A DNA stretch of 64,000 bases from Cytidiella melzeri (GCA_022592445.1 JABYQR010000205.1:1-64000); one strand, 5' to 3'; shown: positions 35,276 through 44,288, numbered from the stretch's first letter. Notes: generated from the letters alone by a model not told the origin. Numbers and translations: made by a program.

Positions 35276-35280
35276 CTTTG
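35276..35280. repeat. Target site duplication, left copy
   Basis: CTTTG immediately before the 5' LTR; the same five bases follow the 3' LTR at 42375-42379. Confidence 0.9.
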
Positions 35281-35729
35281 TGTCACGACCATGCACACTT
35301 TTTCCTTTCTTTTCCTTTTATTTTCGTTATCCTACCTTCTCAATTTCCTTATCTTATCTTATCGATGGTACATGGCTACTGCATGTGATCAAGTGCATGT
35401 GACAGACTGGTCACATGATCATAGAAGGTGCTGGAACATTGTAGAACATCGCACCATAGCACACCATACATTCCCACGGCAGTGTTAGGAGTACAGACCC
35501 GGTACCAGGGGTCCTTGTCTGAGATGTATATAAACCCACTCTGTAGCTCCCTAAAGACCTCAGATTCTACCTCCTGGTCTTTAGCTCATCGTTAGCTGCT
35601 CCCTCGTCGTCGTCTCTCCCCCTTTCATCATCATCATCCCTGTCGTCATCGTCCACGCGAGTTCGCTCGTCGTTCCTCCCCCGTCGTCACTTCCTCTCTC
35701 TTCATAAGAGTTTGGTTGTGTTCTTGACA
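35281..35729 (+). repeat. 5' LTR
   Basis: Begins TGTCACGACC and ends TTCTTGACA, with terminal inverted TGTCA/TGACA. A TATATAAA promoter element is at 35527-35534. Confidence 0.93.
35527..35534 (+). promoter_or_regulatory. LTR TATA box
   Basis: TATATAAA in the 5' LTR. Transcription is expected near 35558-35565, which coincides with the sequence complementary to the primer site. Confidence 0.65.
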
Positions 35730-35731
35730 TT

Positions 35732-35742
35732 AGGTAGAATCT
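35732..35742 (+). other. Self-priming primer-binding site
   Basis: AGGTAGAATCT, two bases after the LTR end, is the exact 11-nt complement of AGATTCTACCT at 35562-35572 in the LTR. The latter lies 35 bases after the TATA start, where the RNA should begin. No tRNA-type primer site is seen. Confidence 0.7.
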
Positions 35743-35868
35743 CCGTACGCTCGCCTGGACGTCGCGCAACCGCATAAATTCCCTTTCCCCAAAGTTTATA
35801 AAAGTTTAGTCCCCCCGGTTTACCAGTACGTTGTATTGGCCCGAACCTTTGATCCTACATCTCATTTC

Positions 35869-36552
35869 ATGGTTATAGTGCCCAAGGACGTACGCATTCG
35901 TCGCCGCATACCCGAGTCCTTCTTTGAGGCTCGTCGAGAACTACGCGAGCAAGGACGTCCTCGTCCCTACACAGAAAAGGATCTTGAAGCCATCGTATCC
36001 TACGTCTCACGCCCTCACTACCATCCCCTGGGCACCAGGCTTCCTGCTTTCGACCACGAAAAGTTTGCTCGTGACAACGAGTCCATCAAGGAACGTGCAC
36101 GCACAGAACGCGCACAAACCCTCGCAGAGCGAATTGAGAAACCGTCTCTCAAGGACCGCGTCTCCCAGGTACCCCCGCCACCTCGCCCAGACGCACAAAA
36201 ACCTGTGACGCTCGATTTCCACAAGTTTTCCATCAAGGACCAAGTCGGCATCCTCAAGCCGAAGATCGAGGCCACTACCAGACGCCTCAAGATCCTGATC
36301 GAACTCACTCGCGACCGCAACGACTCACAGGTTAGATCAGTCCTGTTACTCAACGACAAACTTCTGTACCTCACAGAACACACGGAGGAAGTACTCTCCA
36401 CGCGCACGCCTGCCCAGCTCAAAGCACTGAACTGGGGCTTGCAATCAGTGGGACAGATCAACTTCACGCAATTGCGCAAGAGGTTGACAGAGGTTACGAG
36501 TCGAGTTGCTTTTGTAGCGGACGGAGGATACTTTGAAAAACTTCCTTTGTAG
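35869..36552 (+). CDS. Retrotransposon gag-like ORF1
   Basis: First open frame of the element, starting at the first ATG after the leader (MVIVPKDVRIRRRIPESFFE); the frame is open further upstream without ATG. It is highly charged and helical, with many Arg/Glu/Lys residues (ERARTERAQTLAERIEKPS). It ends at TAG TAG (36550-36555). The same frame then stays open from 36556 through the next frame to 37884, so ORF1 may be the N-terminal part of one long Gag interrupted by the two stops. No enzyme motif. Confidence 0.6.
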   Translation: MVIVPKDVRIRRRIPESFFEARRELREQGRPRPYTEKDLEAIVSYVSRPHYHPLGTRLPAFDHEKFARDNESIKERARTERAQTLAERIEKPSLKDRVSQVPPPPRPDAQKPVTLDFHKFSIKDQVGILKPKIEATTRRLKILIELTRDRNDSQVRSVLLLNDKLLYLTEHTEEVLSTRTPAQLKALNWGLQSVGQINFTQLRKRLTEVTSRVAFVADGGYFEKLPL

Positions 36553-36555
36553 TAG

Positions 36556-37884
36556 ATAGCAATCATTGAGTGCGATAACCGTTTCCACGTCTTCGATCCC
36601 GACGATCTTCAGGATTGTCACGATAACGAAGAGGACCACGCGTATATTGAAATCTGCGAACAACAACCGTGTCCAAATCGAAATCAAAAGTTTGTAGTAT
36701 CCCGTCATTTCAGAGAAGGACAACGATACCGTGGATACGTAGCCTGCGATAACAGTCAGATACCGCTGATTGTTGGAGTTCCTGAAGAAGTCGAAGTCGA
36801 TACCAGTTTAGTTGTACCGGAAAACCCACCGACTCCACCAGACGTCACCCCCATTATTCCTGACCCCATCACTACTCCTGAAACCGTTTCCCCCACTCCC
36901 ACCACAATGACAACACCCGCGGTTGATCCCGCCCTGGTTGCAGCCATTGTAGCTGCAGTCGCGCAAGCAATGCCCAGACCGCAGGTTACGGTCAACAACA
37001 ATGATTCCAAGCCCGACAGATACAAGGGCGAACATGGTCGTGACCTGGAACGTTTTCTGTCCCAGTGCGAGGCTTACTGGGTGACTGCCAGTATCACGGA
37101 CGAGAAAACCAAGGTCCTGACGGCCATCTACCGTCTGTCGGAGAAAGCTGCCCAATGGGCAATACCAGTCACAGATCACATGGCTGACCACAACGGTGAT
37201 CTGCCGGCCAATCTTGATACGTGGGCTAAGTTCAAAACTGAACTCAAAAAGTACTTTGGCGATGCAACGCCCGAGGATACTGCCATTCGCGAACTGGAGA
37301 AGCTCTGTGGAGCTGAAAAGAAGGAAAAGAACGCGCGGGATGTCGGCACATACGTCACTGACTTCCAGTCATACGTGGGTCGCATCAACGGGTTGAGCGA
37401 CAAAGACAAGGAGATCCGGTTCATAAAGGGTCTCCCTGAATACATCTATGGGCGGCTGGCAACGGCCGAAGCACCTCCAGCCAATTACCAAGGCTGGATT
37501 GATAGGTCCCTGAAAATGGCAGCCGCATACGCCCGCATCAGGGAGACAACGGAAAAGAAAACTCTGTCTGTTCCCCCGTCAACTACGTCGAGACCCACCC
37601 AGTCTCAGCCCAGGTTTACTCCGGTTCCCCGTCCTTCCAACGGTCCAGTTCCCATGGAGGTCGATGCCTCCAAAATGCAACAAGGTCGGCGGTGTTACAA
37701 CTGTCAAGAGATTACCACCGACCCCGGTCACATCGCACGCACGTGCACCAAACCGGCAGTCCCACGCCCACCACCTCGAGGGACTCGTGTGGCTGCTACC
37801 ACTGGAGAGGTATTTCTTCTCGGGCCGAAGAAAAGAAGCCTGAGAGGGAAGAAGCGTCGAGCTCGTCGGGAGTGTCGGAAGTAA
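36556..37884 (+). CDS. gag: Retrotransposon Gag
   Basis: Frame open from 36556. Its first ATG is at 36907 (MTTPAVDPALVAAIVAAVAQ). Before it is an acidic then Pro/Thr-rich stretch (VVPENPPTPPDVTPIIPDP). The capsid-like core has PDRYKGEHGRDLERFLSQCE, LSEKAAQWA and FIKGLPEYIYGRL. Near the end is a zinc knuckle, CYNCQEI...GHIARTC, in which four extra residues (TTDP) widen the canonical CX2CX4HX4C. After that a 14-nt insertion at about 37808-37821 shifts the frame. The natural-looking C-terminus (EEKKPEREEASSSSG, a coiled coil) continues in the next frame to TGA at 37965-37967. Confidence 0.75.
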   Translation: MAIIECDNRFHVFDPDDLQDCHDNEEDHAYIEICEQQPCPNRNQKFVVSRHFREGQRYRGYVACDNSQIPLIVGVPEEVEVDTSLVVPENPPTPPDVTPIIPDPITTPETVSPTPTTMTTPAVDPALVAAIVAAVAQAMPRPQVTVNNNDSKPDRYKGEHGRDLERFLSQCEAYWVTASITDEKTKVLTAIYRLSEKAAQWAIPVTDHMADHNGDLPANLDTWAKFKTELKKYFGDATPEDTAIRELEKLCGAEKKEKNARDVGTYVTDFQSYVGRINGLSDKDKEIRFIKGLPEYIYGRLATAEAPPANYQGWIDRSLKMAAAYARIRETTEKKTLSVPPSTTSRPTQSQPRFTPVPRPSNGPVPMEVDASKMQQGRRCYNCQEITTDPGHIARTCTKPAVPRPPPRGTRVAATTGEVFLLGPKKRSLRGKKRRARRECRK

Positions 37885-37957
37885 CACTCAAAGCCGTGCT
37901 AGGAGAATTGGAGAAGTTAAGGGCGGAGAACGCCGACCTCAAGAAGAGACTTGAGGA

Positions 37958-38004
37958 GGGTTTTTGATTCGGGCCGTGATTCGAGCTGCGCAAGCACGCG
38001 CCCC
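37958..38004 (+). promoter_or_regulatory. Candidate -1 ribosomal frameshift signal
   Basis: G_GGT_TTT at 37958-37964 is a slippery heptamer in the gag C-terminal frame, directly before its TGA. After six bases a bulged stem pairs GGGCCGTG (37971-37978) with CACGCGCCCC (37995-38004). Slipping back one base enters the pol frame exactly at 37964. Confidence 0.6.
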
Positions 38005-41000
38005 ACGTTTACCATGTACTAATAGATTTTCCATACTCGCCTCTGATGTACTAGAGACTGGTTCTGAATCCGAACATTTTCACGTACCTATCACAGTCTC
38101 AGGAGTGCGGAGATCTAAAGAAGTCGCAGCTATGATTGATAGTGGAGCCTCGACACTATTCATTCATAAACGGTTTGTTCGAGAGCATCGTATTAGGACC
38201 CGGAAGTTGAAACAACCCATTCCGGTGTATAACATAGACGGGACCCCAAATCGAGACGGGGCTATTGATGAGGTTGCCATTCTCAATATGAGGATAGGAG
38301 ACCACAAGGAAAGGACCATTTTCACGGTCACTGATATTGGGCCAGAAGACGTGATCATAGGAATTGATTGGTTGCGGTATCACAATCCCACCATTGATTG
38401 GTACGAAGGTATCATCAGGATGGATGGATGTCCTGATGCATGTAAACCCAGAGAAAGGGTTGAGGAAGCGAAGGAGGTTGCAGCTAAGAGAACAGCTGAG
38501 CCTAAACGGAAGAAGAGGACCCCGGGATTACGGAAAGTTGTGGAACAACTTCCGTACTTGCCGGTGGATACGGAGGAAACCGAAGAAGACCTCGAAGAGA
38601 CCACGGAAGGTTCAGGAAGTTTGGATGGGGCCGAATCGCCAAAGTTACAGGCACAGGCCACTACTCAGCTCGGTGGAAAAGGAACTCCCCGACGCATTGT
38701 ACGCACACGTCCGACACCCATGATACAGGAAGGCGAACGTTTGTTCACTCTGGCAGGGTATACGTATTCTAGTGAACTAGCGGAGGTTGAGAACCGGGTG
38801 AAACCGGTGAAAACCTTTGAGGAGATGGTGCCTGAGCAATATCGACGACATGCTCACATTTTCTCTGAAACGGAATCTCAACGACTTCCAGAACACAAGT
38901 CGTACGACCATGCAATTGAGTTGATTCCGGAAGCAAAAGGATTCCACGCAAAGGTTTACCCGCTATCACACCCTGAGCAAGAAGAGCTTGACAAGTTTAT
39001 CCAAGAGAATCTAGAGAAAGGGTACATTCGACCGTCGAAGTCCCCAATGGCGTCTCCCTTCTTCTTTGTCAAGAAAAAGGATGGGAAGTTACGCCCGGTT
39101 CAGGACTATCGAAAGTTGAACGAGGTCACCATCAAGAACAGATATCCATTACCATTAATTTCTGAACTCATGGATAGACTAAGAGGGGCTAAGTTCTTCA
39201 CTAAGCTGGACGTCAGATGGGGATACAATAATGTCCGCATCAAGGAAGGCGATGAACACAAGGCTGCATTTGTCACCAACCGAGGACTGTTTGAACCCAC
39301 GGTCATGTTCTTTGGTCTTACCAATTCCCCGGCCACATTCCAGAACATGATGAACGACATCTTTGCTGATCTTATTGCTGAGGGCAAGGTCACCGTCTAC
39401 CTAGATGATATCCTCATCTATTCCAAGGAGATCTCCGAGCACCGCGAGGTGGTACATGAAGTTCTGAGACGGCTCAGACAACATGATCTGTTTCTTAAAC
39501 CGGAGAAATGCGAATTTGAGCGTTCAGAGACAGAATATCTTGGTGTTATCATTGGTCACAATCAGTTACGCATGGACCCTGTCAAAGTAAAGGCAGTGGC
39601 TGAGTGGCCTGTACCGCAGAATGTCTCCGATATTCGCCGATTCCGTGGGTTTGCAAACTTCTACCGGAGATTCATCAAGGACTTCGGAAAGATATGTAAG
39701 CCCTTAGACCGTCTCACGGGCAAGGTTCCTTGGAAATGGGGTCCTGAAGAACAGTCAGCGTTTGATGAACTCCGCCGACAATTTGTGGAAGCGCCGGTAT
39801 TGGCCATGTGGAGTTTTGATAGACCCACACGTTTGGAAACGGATGCATCCGGGTATGCAATGGGAGGGGTATTGGAACAACAAGCCGAAGACGGCACGTG
39901 GCATCCAGTAGCCTATCGGTCTGAAGGCATGACTGAGACTGAACGAAACTATGAGATCTACGACCGAGAACTCATGGCAATTGTACGAGCCCTTGAAGAC
40001 TGGCGTCATTACTTGGAAGGGCTACCAGAGAAATTCCCTATCTTCTCTGACCACAAGAACCTCGAGTACTGGAAGACAGCTCGTAACTTGACACGCCGTC
40101 AAGCACGTTGGTCGTTATTTCTCTCACGTTTCAACTTTGAGATCATCCCAAAACCCGGGAAATCTATGGGAAAGTCGGATTCCATGTCACGATTGGGTCA
40201 ACACGAGGTCAAAGATGAAGAAGACAATCTGTCACGAGTAGTCTTAGCACCTGAGGTGTTCCGAGCTGCTGCTTCTCAACGTGGACAAGCTAGTGTACAA
40301 CCAGACAAAGACTTGTTGAAACGTATCCGTGAATGTTCTCTTCGAGAGACCGAGGTGGCAGAAGCACTTGCCAAAGTCAAGAAACTCGGACCTCGTCTTC
40401 TTAGCCGCGGACTCGAAGAGTGGAACGTGGAGAATGGACTGTTGTTGTTCCGGGGAAAAGTTTACGTCCCTAAAGATGACGAGATCCGAAAGGAACTAGT
40501 TCGGAGACACCATGACCTACCTGCTGCCGGACATCCGGGCAGGTACAAAACACTGGAGTTACTATCTCGGAACTACTGGTGGCCCAGCATGACACGCTTT
40601 GTCAACGACTATGTAGACACGTGTGACACCTGTCAAAGAACCAAGACATACCCCGCCCCACCACGTGGTCCACTCAATCCACTAGATCCGCCCAATGCCC
40701 CATGGGAAAGCGTTACCACGGACTTCATTGTCAAATTACCGTCATGTAAAGGATACGATTCTATCACAGTCGTAGTTGATCGGACAACAGCGCAGGTGCA
40801 TTGCTATCCATCACGAGAAAGCATGAAAACTCCCGAACACGTGCAGGACTATATCGCAAACGTGTTTCGACTCCATGGGGTACCTCGCCAGATGATCTCA
40901 GACCGCGGATCGGTATTCGCGTCCAAGTTTCTCCGTGCTATCTACGATGCACTCGGAGTAAAGTCGTCTATGTCCACTGCGTACCATCCTCAGACAGATG

Positions 41001-41152
41001 GTAAAACCGAACGTATGAATCAAGAAATAGAACAGTATCTCAGAGTGTTCTGCTCCTTCAGACAGGATGACTGGGTAGACTGGTTGCCAATTGCGGAGTT
41101 TGCGCTTAATAGCCGTGTACACTCGTCCACCGGGAAGGCTCCTTTGAACTGA
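37964..41152 (+). CDS. pol: Retrotransposon Pol (protease, RT, RNase H, integrase)
   Basis: The long frame has no ATG at its start, so it is probably entered by frameshifting. Aspartic protease DSGAST is near residue 59. Reverse transcriptase has PMASPFFFVKKKDGKLRPVQ and the catalytic YLDD near residue 478. RNase H has TDASGYAMGG near 625 and SDHKNLEYW. Integrase has its HHCC zinc finger (HHDLPAAGHPG...CDTCQRTK, about 845-890) and the D,D,E residues in TTDFIV, ISDRG and DGKTERMNQEIEQYL. The frame breaks at 41143-41145, where one T is missing relative to the continuing frame, giving an early TGA at 41150. Confidence 0.88.
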   Translation: MIRAVIRAAQARAPRLPCTNRFSILASDVLETGSESEHFHVPITVSGVRRSKEVAAMIDSGASTLFIHKRFVREHRIRTRKLKQPIPVYNIDGTPNRDGAIDEVAILNMRIGDHKERTIFTVTDIGPEDVIIGIDWLRYHNPTIDWYEGIIRMDGCPDACKPRERVEEAKEVAAKRTAEPKRKKRTPGLRKVVEQLPYLPVDTEETEEDLEETTEGSGSLDGAESPKLQAQATTQLGGKGTPRRIVRTRPTPMIQEGERLFTLAGYTYSSELAEVENRVKPVKTFEEMVPEQYRRHAHIFSETESQRLPEHKSYDHAIELIPEAKGFHAKVYPLSHPEQEELDKFIQENLEKGYIRPSKSPMASPFFFVKKKDGKLRPVQDYRKLNEVTIKNRYPLPLISELMDRLRGAKFFTKLDVRWGYNNVRIKEGDEHKAAFVTNRGLFEPTVMFFGLTNSPATFQNMMNDIFADLIAEGKVTVYLDDILIYSKEISEHREVVHEVLRRLRQHDLFLKPEKCEFERSETEYLGVIIGHNQLRMDPVKVKAVAEWPVPQNVSDIRRFRGFANFYRRFIKDFGKICKPLDRLTGKVPWKWGPEEQSAFDELRRQFVEAPVLAMWSFDRPTRLETDASGYAMGGVLEQQAEDGTWHPVAYRSEGMTETERNYEIYDRELMAIVRALEDWRHYLEGLPEKFPIFSDHKNLEYWKTARNLTRRQARWSLFLSRFNFEIIPKPGKSMGKSDSMSRLGQHEVKDEEDNLSRVVLAPEVFRAAASQRGQASVQPDKDLLKRIRECSLRETEVAEALAKVKKLGPRLLSRGLEEWNVENGLLLFRGKVYVPKDDEIRKELVRRHHDLPAAGHPGRYKTLELLSRNYWWPSMTRFVNDYVDTCDTCQRTKTYPAPPRGPLNPLDPPNAPWESVTTDFIVKLPSCKGYDSITVVVDRTTAQVHCYPSRESMKTPEHVQDYIANVFRLHGVPRQMISDRGSVFASKFLRAIYDALGVKSSMSTAYHPQTDGKTERMNQEIEQYLRVFCSFRQDDWVDWLPIAEFALNSRVHSSTGKAPLN

Positions 41153-42047
41153 TCTATGGGTATCTACCGGAATTCCAGGTGCCTTTGAATCCAGTATCAA
41201 ACGTTCCCGCAGCAGACGAACGCCTTCGAGCGCTCCGAGAAGCCCAAGAAGACGCCAAAGCTGCACTACAGCTCACGGCGGAACGCATGAAACGATTCTA
41301 CGATCACGGAGTTACAAAGGCCCCGCAGTTTAAAGTTGGTGACAAGGTTTATGTGGAACGCGAGAAGCATCCAAAGGAACAGCCGGTGGCAAAGCTAGCA
41401 CCAAAACGAGATGGTCCCTATGAGATCTTAGAAAAGATTGGGGATTTGAACTACCGGGTTAAGCTTACCATCCGGGACAAGCGCCACCCGGTGTTCCATG
41501 TGGATAGGTTGCGACCAGCCAAGACGGCAAGTTTGGTCCCTAATCGGGAATTTCCTGAACCTGAACCAATTGTGGTAGACGAAGAAGAGAGTACGAGGTA
41601 GAACAGATTCTTGATTCAAGGATCTTTGGTCGAAAGAAGGAATTCCAGTATCGCGTCAAGTGGAAAGGATACCCAGATTCAGAAAACTCCTGGGAACCCG
41701 CAACCAACGTTACTCATGCTGATGAAGCGGTTAAAGACTTCCACAGACGGCACCCAGGAGCTCCACGACCAATCGCTGCATCTCTATTCTTGGCGATGAA
41801 TTTTCGACCAATCAACAGAATTTTGAGAAACTACCTTCCGAAACTCTACGACGCGTATCCTTGTGGGAAGACGGAAAAGACTCAACTCCTGCCTTCCGGA
41901 GAAAAGGCCTTTAGGAGGGGGGTAATGTCACGACCATGCACACTTTTTCCTTTCTTTTCCTTTTATTTTCGTTATCCTACCTTCTCAATTTCCTTATCTT
42001 ATCTTATCGATGGTACATGGCTACTGCATGTGATCAAGTGCATGTGA
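41153..42047 (+). pseudogene. Pol C-terminus: integrase end and chromodomain, frameshifted
   Basis: Continuation of pol after the first break. The next frame runs to TAG at 41599-41601 and contains the GPY/F-type segment FKVGDKVYVERE, DGPYEILEKIGDLNYRVKL and HPVFHVDRLRP. A second single-base loss near 41589 moves the reading to the third frame. That frame encodes a chromodomain (YEVEQILDSRI, QYRVKWKGYPDSENSWEP) and stays open into the 3' LTR, to 42047. Chromodomains guide integration toward modified histones in this group. Confidence 0.78.
41913..41922 (+). other. Polypurine tract
   Basis: AGGAGGGGGG, three bases before the 3' LTR; the usual primer for plus-strand synthesis. Confidence 0.75.
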
Positions 42048-42374
42048 CAGACTGGTCACATGATCATAGAAGGTGCTGGAACATTGTAGAACATCACACC
42101 ATAGCACACCATACATTCCCACGGCAGTGTTAGGAGTACAGACCCGGTACCAGGGGTCCTTGTCTGAGATGTATATAAACCCACTCTGTAGCTCCCTAAA
42201 GACCTCAGATTCTACCTCCTGGTCTTTAGCTCATCGTTAGCTGCTCCCTCGTCGTCGTCTCTCCCCCTTTCATCATCATCATCCCTGTCGTCATCGTCCA
42301 CGCGAGTTCGCTCGTCGTTCCTCCCCCGTCGTCACTTCCTCTCTCTTCATAAGAGTTTGGTTGTGTTCTTGACA
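41926..42374 (+). repeat. 3' LTR
   Basis: 449 bp, differing from the 5' LTR at one base by eye (A at 42096 against G at 35451, a CpG transition). Confidence 0.93.
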
Positions 42375-42379
42375 CTTTG
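42375..42379. repeat. Target site duplication, right copy
   Basis: CTTTG directly after the 3' LTR. Confidence 0.9.
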
Positions 42380-42930
42380 CCAAATAGATGTATACAAAGC
42401 ACAATGGTCTCTTATGCTTACAAGTGTACTGAAGGATGACTACGTATGATCAAATACTACTCAGGCTTAGGAGAATAGAAGTCTGGCTGAGTATTACTGT
42501 ATTCTTGAGTAGCATATAGTGATATTCAAATTGACAGGGAGCACCCCAGAATTCTCTTGCTTGTCTCTCTGATTTGGACCAAACCTTTTGCAGGCCCTCA
42601 ACCCCTACTTACGCATGTCATTGCCTCTTGTGAGGTCTGGTGTGTTTGTGCCTGATCCCTTTGTGTCCAAGAAGTGTATCAGTGTCTCAATGTGATTCAA
42701 TTTTGTGCTCTGGCACAAGCCCAGAAAGACCATTTTTACCGCAGATCCTCTGTCCAGGAGGCCAGATCATGAAGAGATGGTAAGTTCTGATAATGAGGAC
42801 ACAATTTTTCTTGAACCAAGTTTTTTGCCATCTCTGCTATCAAAAACTCTCATGACTTGCCTATCAACAACAACGAAACACTAAGACAGGCCAAGGAAGC
42901 ACTCATGAATGACATAGTTACCAAGGACTA

Positions 42931-43371
42931 TTAGGGCCTGATCGGCGGCGCATTATGTAGGCGCATTATTCCGTAGCTACCAGCCAAACAAAATAATGCG
43001 ACTTATTCCCACGGCGCTCGGCGCTCAGCCGTGACATTGTGTGACTGTCTGTGACTTGAACTGTCATACGCCGTCACGCCGTGAGCTGGCAGGCCGCAGA
43101 CGACTTCCCTCGCGCTTTTCTCACTCCTGCTATGGCAAAAGCTCCGGCAACTGTTCCTGCAGCCTCTCGGGCCAAGTGGAAACCTTCTGCTCAGGCTGCT
43201 AGGGAAGGACGAAGGGGAGAAGCAAAGACTGCAGGTGCGACCGCTCGCGGCGGACGTCACAGCCAGACTGATCCTATTTCCTTTTCGGGGCCAACCAGTC
43301 ACATCAATTAATATGCGCCCGTCTACATAATGCGCATTCGTCTACATAATGCGCCGCCGATCAGGCCCTTA
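42931..43371. mobile_element. PIF/Harbinger (Tourist-like) MITE
   Basis: A 435-bp element (42934-43368) with perfect 27-bp terminal inverted repeats beginning GGGCCTGATCGGCGGCGC, flanked by TTA on both sides (42931-42933 and 43369-43371). A TTA duplication and GGGCC ends are typical of PIF/Harbinger. A second subterminal copy of GCGCATTATGTAG lies inside the right end. The interior holds a short frame from 43132 (MAKAPATVPAASRAKWKPSA) that might be the start of the SANT/Myb-like gene of an autonomous parent. It sits inside the gypsy pol relic. Confidence 0.8.
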
Positions 43372-43763
43372 GCAGTTACATAACTCTGGTCCTAGGGAGT
43401 TCAAGAAATCACTAGAGGAATGGGAATTTTGAGAATGGATTACTCCTATACCGTGAAAAAGTCTACATCCCCAAAGATCAGAAATTAGATGTGAGATGCC
43501 AAATCATCCAGATGCATCATGATCCACCTTCTGCTGAACATCCTGGCAGATGGAAAACATACAAACTGATCTCAAGAAACTACTGGCGGCCAGGTTCAAC
43601 CACTGATGTCAAGAGATATATGACAGGCTGCAACAAATGTCAGCAAATGAAGACTTGTTCACAGCCTTACAGACCACTCATCCCTAATCCAGGTTCAGCC
43701 AAACCTTGGGATATCATGACTGTCAACTTGATTACTCAATTAATGGAGTCTGATGGCTTCAAT

Positions 43764-43813
43764 ACTGGTCATCAATCTGCGACAGAGTGGCTGTTGACAT
43801 CTTCGACAAGACA
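43764..43813 (+). repeat. Captured fragment of the dehydrogenase gene
   Basis: 50 bases matching 44350-44399 in exon 1 of the downstream dehydrogenase at 45 positions. All five mismatches are CG-to-TG or CG-to-CA transitions in the fragment. Confidence 0.8.
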
Positions 43814-43870
43814 TGCCTGCACTGGAACAATTCTACTTCATTCTTCAGGAATAGGACTTCAGCCACTTTA

Positions 43871-44288
43871 GTAATCTTTCAGACCCTCAAATCATTAGCC
43901 AACTGTGTGTGTTGTTTTTGACCTCAGGTCTCAAGATACGGAATCAGCTGTAAAGGAAGGTCACTTTCATCAAAGTTTCACAGACAAGTTGTATGTAACC
44001 CTGGAGGAGGGTTGCATGTGCTTGTTACCTCTTTTGGATATGGTCAATATAGCACGCTGCCACGGCAAACAATGACTGGGTCCTGAAGCTACTCGACCTG
44101 ACGCGGGAAAGCTGGCCCTGTTCCTGGTCGTCGAGTTCAAACACATCATATCACGCAACGTATTGGCTTTCTGCCGTACTGCTTCTGTGACCTGGACTTG
44201 TCGTATTTGTTCGCACTGCTGTCCTGTTTGAGCGCCACTTATAGCAGTACACTTCCCCACTGGCATTGGGAAGATAACAGACTCGGAC
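43871..44288. other. Upstream region of dehydrogenase
   Basis: About 420 bases from the relic edge to the ATG. The first part is still A/T-rich relic-like DNA; the last 200 bases have unique-sequence composition. No gene recognised. Confidence 0.35.

Larger units (their letters stand above)
35281..42374 (+). mobile_element. Ty3/gypsy chromodomain retrotransposon, nearly complete
   Basis: A 7094-bp element bounded by 449-bp LTRs and a CTTTG target duplication. The order is gag-like frames, protease, reverse transcriptase, RNase H, integrase, chromodomain, which is the chromovirus layout of Ty3/gypsy. The LTRs differ at one position (G at 35451, A at 42096), so insertion is recent. The coding part nevertheless has a tandem TAG TAG, a 14-nt insertion and two single-base deletions. 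The primer site matches the element's own predicted RNA 5' end (Tf1/sushi-type self-priming). Confidence 0.93.
42738..43870 (+). pseudogene. Degraded gypsy pol fragment (RNase H linker and integrase)
   Basis: Remnant of a second gypsy family. Readable pieces are ADPLSRRPDHEE and SSDNEDTIFLEPSF (linker after RNase H) at 42740-42830. After the MITE come GLLLYREKVYIPKDQK, then the integrase zinc finger (MHHDPPSAEHPGRWKTYKL, CNKCQQMKTC) and NLITQLMESDGFNT. The core then breaks up, partly replaced by a 50-bp piece of the neighbouring dehydrogenase gene. It differs clearly from the intact element, so it is not a copy of it. Confidence 0.75.

Noticed and set aside
35291..35488. 65-codon frame repeated at 41936-42133 as a protein
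   Set aside because: It is LTR sequence present in both copies, containing promoter elements rather than a gene.
43491..43871. 126-codon frame as an intact integrase gene
   Set aside because: Only the zinc finger is readable, the catalytic core is missing or replaced, and flanking pol is broken; it is part of a relic.
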